From an uncultured Sphingomonadaceae bacterium (GTDB taxonomy: Bacteria; Pseudomonadota; Alphaproteobacteria; Sphingomonadales; Sphingomonadaceae): a stretch of 9,029 nt of DNA. The DNA lies in the NCBI GenBank assembly GCA_938016505.1, contig CALLWN010000008.1, positions 1 through 9,029 of the forward strand. Reading direction: 5' to 3'. Below the pieces are notes generated by a model. That model saw only the letters and a list, made by a program, of their open reading frames with translations, did not search any database and had not been told where the DNA came from. The position numbers and the translations under genes were made by a program. The stretch's first letter is position 1, and each line of letters starts with the position of its first letter. Shown piece after piece: positions 7,076 to 9,029 of this stretch.

Positions 7076-8659
7076 ATGGCCATCGACGCGTTCACCGACA
7101 CGGGAGCAAACCCCGGCACAGGTTCCGCTTCCCATCCCGGGCGGCGGACCTTCGCGATCATCTCCCACCCCGATGCCGGGAAGACGACCTTGACCGAACG
7201 CCTGCTTCTTGCCGGCGGCGCGATCCACGCCGCAGGCGAGGTGAAGGCCCGTGGCCAGACCCGCCGCGCCCGCTCCGACTGGATGGCGATCGAGCAGCAG
7301 CGCGGCATCTCGGTCACGTCCTCGGTCATGACATTCGCGCGCGGCGGCCTCCTCTTCAACCTGCTCGACACGCCGGGCCACGAGGACTTCTCGGAGGACA
7401 CCTACCGGACGCTGACTGCAGTCGATTCCGCCGTCATGGTCATCGATGCCGCCAAGGGGATCGAAGCGCAGACCCGCAAGCTTTTCGAAGTCTGCCGGCT
7501 GCGCTCGGTCCCGATCATCACCTTTGTGAACAAGGTCGACCGCGAGGGTCGCTCGCCCTTCGCCCTGCTCGACGAGATCGCCGACACGCTTGCGCTCGAT
7601 GTGGTGCCAATGACCTGGCCGGTCGGTCTCGGTGGCGAGTTCGAGGGCCTGTGGGACATCGGGCGTCAGCAGCTGCAACGCCCGGACGGCAGTCTCCGTC
7701 CCGGCCCAATCGCCCCGCTCGTCTCTGCTTCGATGCGGGAGCGCGTGGCCGAAGAGCTCGAACTTGCCGCCATGGGCTATCCGGTCTTCAGCGTGGACGC
7801 GTTTCGCAGCGGCGATCTCACGCCCGTCTTTTTCGGCTCTGCGCTTCGCGAAATCGGGATCGAACCCCTTCTGGAGGCGCTCGCCAGCTTCGCGCCTGGC
7901 CCACGCCCGCAGCCAGCAGACCCACAGCCGGTCGACCCGGCGAGTGCCAATGTCACCGGCTTCGTCTTCAAGGTGCAGGCCAACATGAACCCCATGCACC
8001 GTGATCGTGTCGCCTTCATGCGGCTGTGCTCGGGCCGGTTCCGCCGGGGCATGCGCCTGACCCAGGTAGGCACCGGCAAGCAGATCGCGGTCCATTCGCC
8101 GGTGCTGTTCTTCGCGCGTGACCGGGAAATCGCTGACGAGGCCTTCCCGGGTGACATCATCGGCATCCCCAATCACGGGACGCTGCGCGTCGGCGACACG
8201 CTGACCGATGGCCCCGACATCACCATCACCGGGCTGCCCAACTTCGCGCCCGAGATCCTGCGGCGCGTCGTGCTCAAGGACCCCACCAAGACCAAGCAGA
8301 TCAGGAAGGCCCTCGAGGACATGGCCGAGGAAGGGGTCATCCAGCTGTTCATCCCCGAGGTTGGGGCGCAGACGGTGGTCGGCGTGGTCGGCCAGCTTCA
8401 GCTGGACGTGCTGATCAGCCGGCTTGCGGTCGAGTACAGGGTGGAGGCGGGCCTTGAAGCCTGTCCCTACGCCACTGCCCGCTGGGTCGCCTCTGATGAT
8501 CCTGCTGCGCTTGCCCGCCTGGTCGAGGACCATCGCAGCCAGATGGCCCGTGACCGCGACAGCCACCTGGTGTTCATGGCCAAGGACCTGTGGGAGCTGA
8601 ACTACATCGCGAGCCGCCACCCGGCCATCCGCTTCTCGGCAACGCGCGAGCGGGCCTGA
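7076..8659 (+). CDS. prfC: Peptide chain release factor 3 (RF3)
   Basis: Translational GTPase that removes RF1 or RF2 from the ribosome after peptide release and helps with post-peptidyl-transfer quality control. The 527-residue protein is full length. G-domain motifs: P-loop SHPDAGKTT (30-38), the RF3 switch I block EQQRGISVTSSVM (73-85), DTPGHEDF (98-105) and NKVD (152-155). RF3-type domains 2 and 3 follow and include FFGSAL and the block FKVQANMNPMHRDRVAFMR, which are distinctive for RF3 against EF-G. An in-frame TAG four codons upstream makes the ATG at 7076 the first possible start; the ribosome site is weak (AGG eight bases upstream, plus GAGG nearer). The residues before FAIISHP (1-25) are variable in the family. 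The gene is divergent from gyrA and ends at a strong terminator. Confidence 0.97.
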   Translation: MAIDAFTDTGANPGTGSASHPGRRTFAIISHPDAGKTTLTERLLLAGGAIHAAGEVKARGQTRRARSDWMAIEQQRGISVTSSVMTFARGGLLFNLLDTPGHEDFSEDTYRTLTAVDSAVMVIDAAKGIEAQTRKLFEVCRLRSVPIITFVNKVDREGRSPFALLDEIADTLALDVVPMTWPVGLGGEFEGLWDIGRQQLQRPDGSLRPGPIAPLVSASMRERVAEELELAAMGYPVFSVDAFRSGDLTPVFFGSALREIGIEPLLEALASFAPGPRPQPADPQPVDPASANVTGFVFKVQANMNPMHRDRVAFMRLCSGRFRRGMRLTQVGTGKQIAVHSPVLFFARDREIADEAFPGDIIGIPNHGTLRVGDTLTDGPDITITGLPNFAPEILRRVVLKDPTKTKQIRKALEDMAEEGVIQLFIPEVGAQTVVGVVGQLQLDVLISRLAVEYRVEAGLEACPYATARWVASDDPAALARLVEDHRSQMARDRDSHLVFMAKDLWELNYIASRHPAIRFSATRERA

Positions 8660-8661
8660 CG

Positions 8662-8692
8662 CTCCCCTGCCAGACATTTGCGGGGAGTTTTT
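8662..8692 (+). terminator. Rho-independent terminator of prfC
   Basis: CTCCCC (8662-8667) pairs with GGGGAG (8682-8687), giving a six-pair GC-rich stem with a 14-base loop that can add two GC pairs around a bulge. TTTTT (8688-8692) follows directly. It begins two bases after the prfC stop codon. The right arm and T run may belong to the end of the neighbouring insertion sequence. Confidence 0.85.
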
Positions 8693-9029
8693 CGCGAGCG
8701 CCTGCGACAGTGAGGGCATGTTGGCGGCGGAGGCTGGCTGAGCTGGACCAGGGTCGCTGGCCTGAAGGCCGGCCGTGGTGGCTGCGGCGGCGGTCTCGGG
8801 CTCTTTCTTCCAGACGGCTGCCTTCAGGCGGCGGGTTTGCACGAACGCGAACGCGATCATGCTCCCGACGGCATGGCGGCGAAGGCCCTGCCATGCCTGT
8901 CCTTCGAAGTGAGCAAGCCCGAGCTCTTTCCTGAACTGCTGGTGGGCCTGCTCGCAGCCCCCCGGGGGGCTTTCATGGCACCCGGCCAGCGCCTTCAGGG
9001 GCGTGACGCCGGGCAGGGGGCTCAGATGC
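8690..9029 (-). pseudogene. IS701-type transposase, C-terminal part, probably decayed (5' part beyond window)
   Basis: Read on the minus strand from 9028, the product shows the conserved C-terminal block of IS701/IS4-superfamily transposases: TPLKALAG, then CEQAHQQFRKELGLAHFEGQAWQ with the putative catalytic Glu (codon 8953-8951), then GLRRHAVGSMIAFAFVQTRRL. In the superfamily this region carries a Y-(2)-R-(3)-E-(6)-K signature. Here the R position reads as Pro and the K position as Arg. The stretch between LAG and CEQ (HESPPGG) is unlike the MKARW-type sequence expected, while a neighbouring frame there reads MKAPRG, which suggests two compensating indels. No stop codon occurs in any minus frame near the expected gene end; the open frame runs into DNA antisense to prfC. 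The left boundary near 8690 is an estimate. Whether the element still transposes cannot be judged from this part. Confidence 0.7.
8690..9029 (-). mobile_element. Insertion sequence of IS701 type (one end only)
   Basis: Inferred from the transposase fragment just downstream of prfC. Its inner end lies somewhere between the prfC stop codon (8659) and about 8700; the far end, the matching inverted repeat and the target duplication are outside the window, so the exact boundary is not known. Confidence 0.6.
8956..8971. repeat. Perfect 16-bp palindrome with C6G6 core
   Basis: AGCCCCCCGGGGGGCT is self-complementary over all 16 bases. It lies inside the transposase fragment, just before the codons for the catalytic Glu block, exactly where the reading frame departs from the family pattern. 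Such a run is prone to slippage in the cell and to sequencing error. Confidence 0.8.

Noticed and set aside
1..9029. CRISPR arrays, tRNA or rRNA genes, phage genes, toxin-antitoxin or defence systems
   Set aside because: I saw no regularly spaced repeats other than the PHO array, no tRNA- or rRNA-like stretch, and no such genes on either strand.

Overview
The window is GC-rich (about two thirds G+C by eye) and looks like chromosomal DNA of an alphaproteobacterium; the order is not determined. Supporting signs are the GyrA C-terminal domain, which carries a long insert before its last blades as is usual in this class, and the pairing of a PlcP-type metallophosphoesterase with a GT4 glycosyltransferase, a gene pair known from alphaproteobacteria.

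Layout. Positions 1-2022 (minus strand) hold a two-gene unit: a PlcP-like phospholipase C of the calcineurin-type metallophosphoesterase fold, followed by a family 4 glycosyltransferase whose 3' end runs off the left edge. Positions 2023-2166 are the only clearly regulatory spacer. On the strand of this unit it contains four 7-bp half-sites of the PHO-box type (CTGTCAC, TCGTCAC, TCCTCAT, CTGTCAT) at an exact 11-bp period, followed by a TATATT -10 element. Positions 2167-6913 (minus strand) hold gyrA, tsaD and gpsA, each pair joined by an ATGA stop/start overlap. A 162-bp divergent spacer separates gyrA from prfC (7076-8659, plus strand), which ends in a strong hairpin-plus-T5 terminator. From about 8690 to the right edge lies the 3' part of an IS701-type transposase gene on the minus strand, apparently decayed: part of its YREK signature is missing around a 16-bp C6G6 palindrome, and it has no stop codon of its own.

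How it fits together. gyrA, tsaD, gpsA and prfC are housekeeping genes (DNA supercoiling, tRNA t6A modification, glycerol-3-phosphate synthesis, translation termination). The most interesting part is the left third. PlcP cleaves phosphate head groups from membrane phospholipids and a partner glycosyltransferase (Agt) converts the resulting diacylglycerol to phosphorus-free glycolipid during phosphate starvation. The tandem PHO-box array directly upstream supports reading this pair as a PhoB-controlled membrane-lipid remodelling operon rather than as the lipid A gene lpxH plus an unrelated glycosyltransferase. The class of system is known, so it is not a new one, but the tandem promoter architecture and the exact glycolipid product deserve testing.
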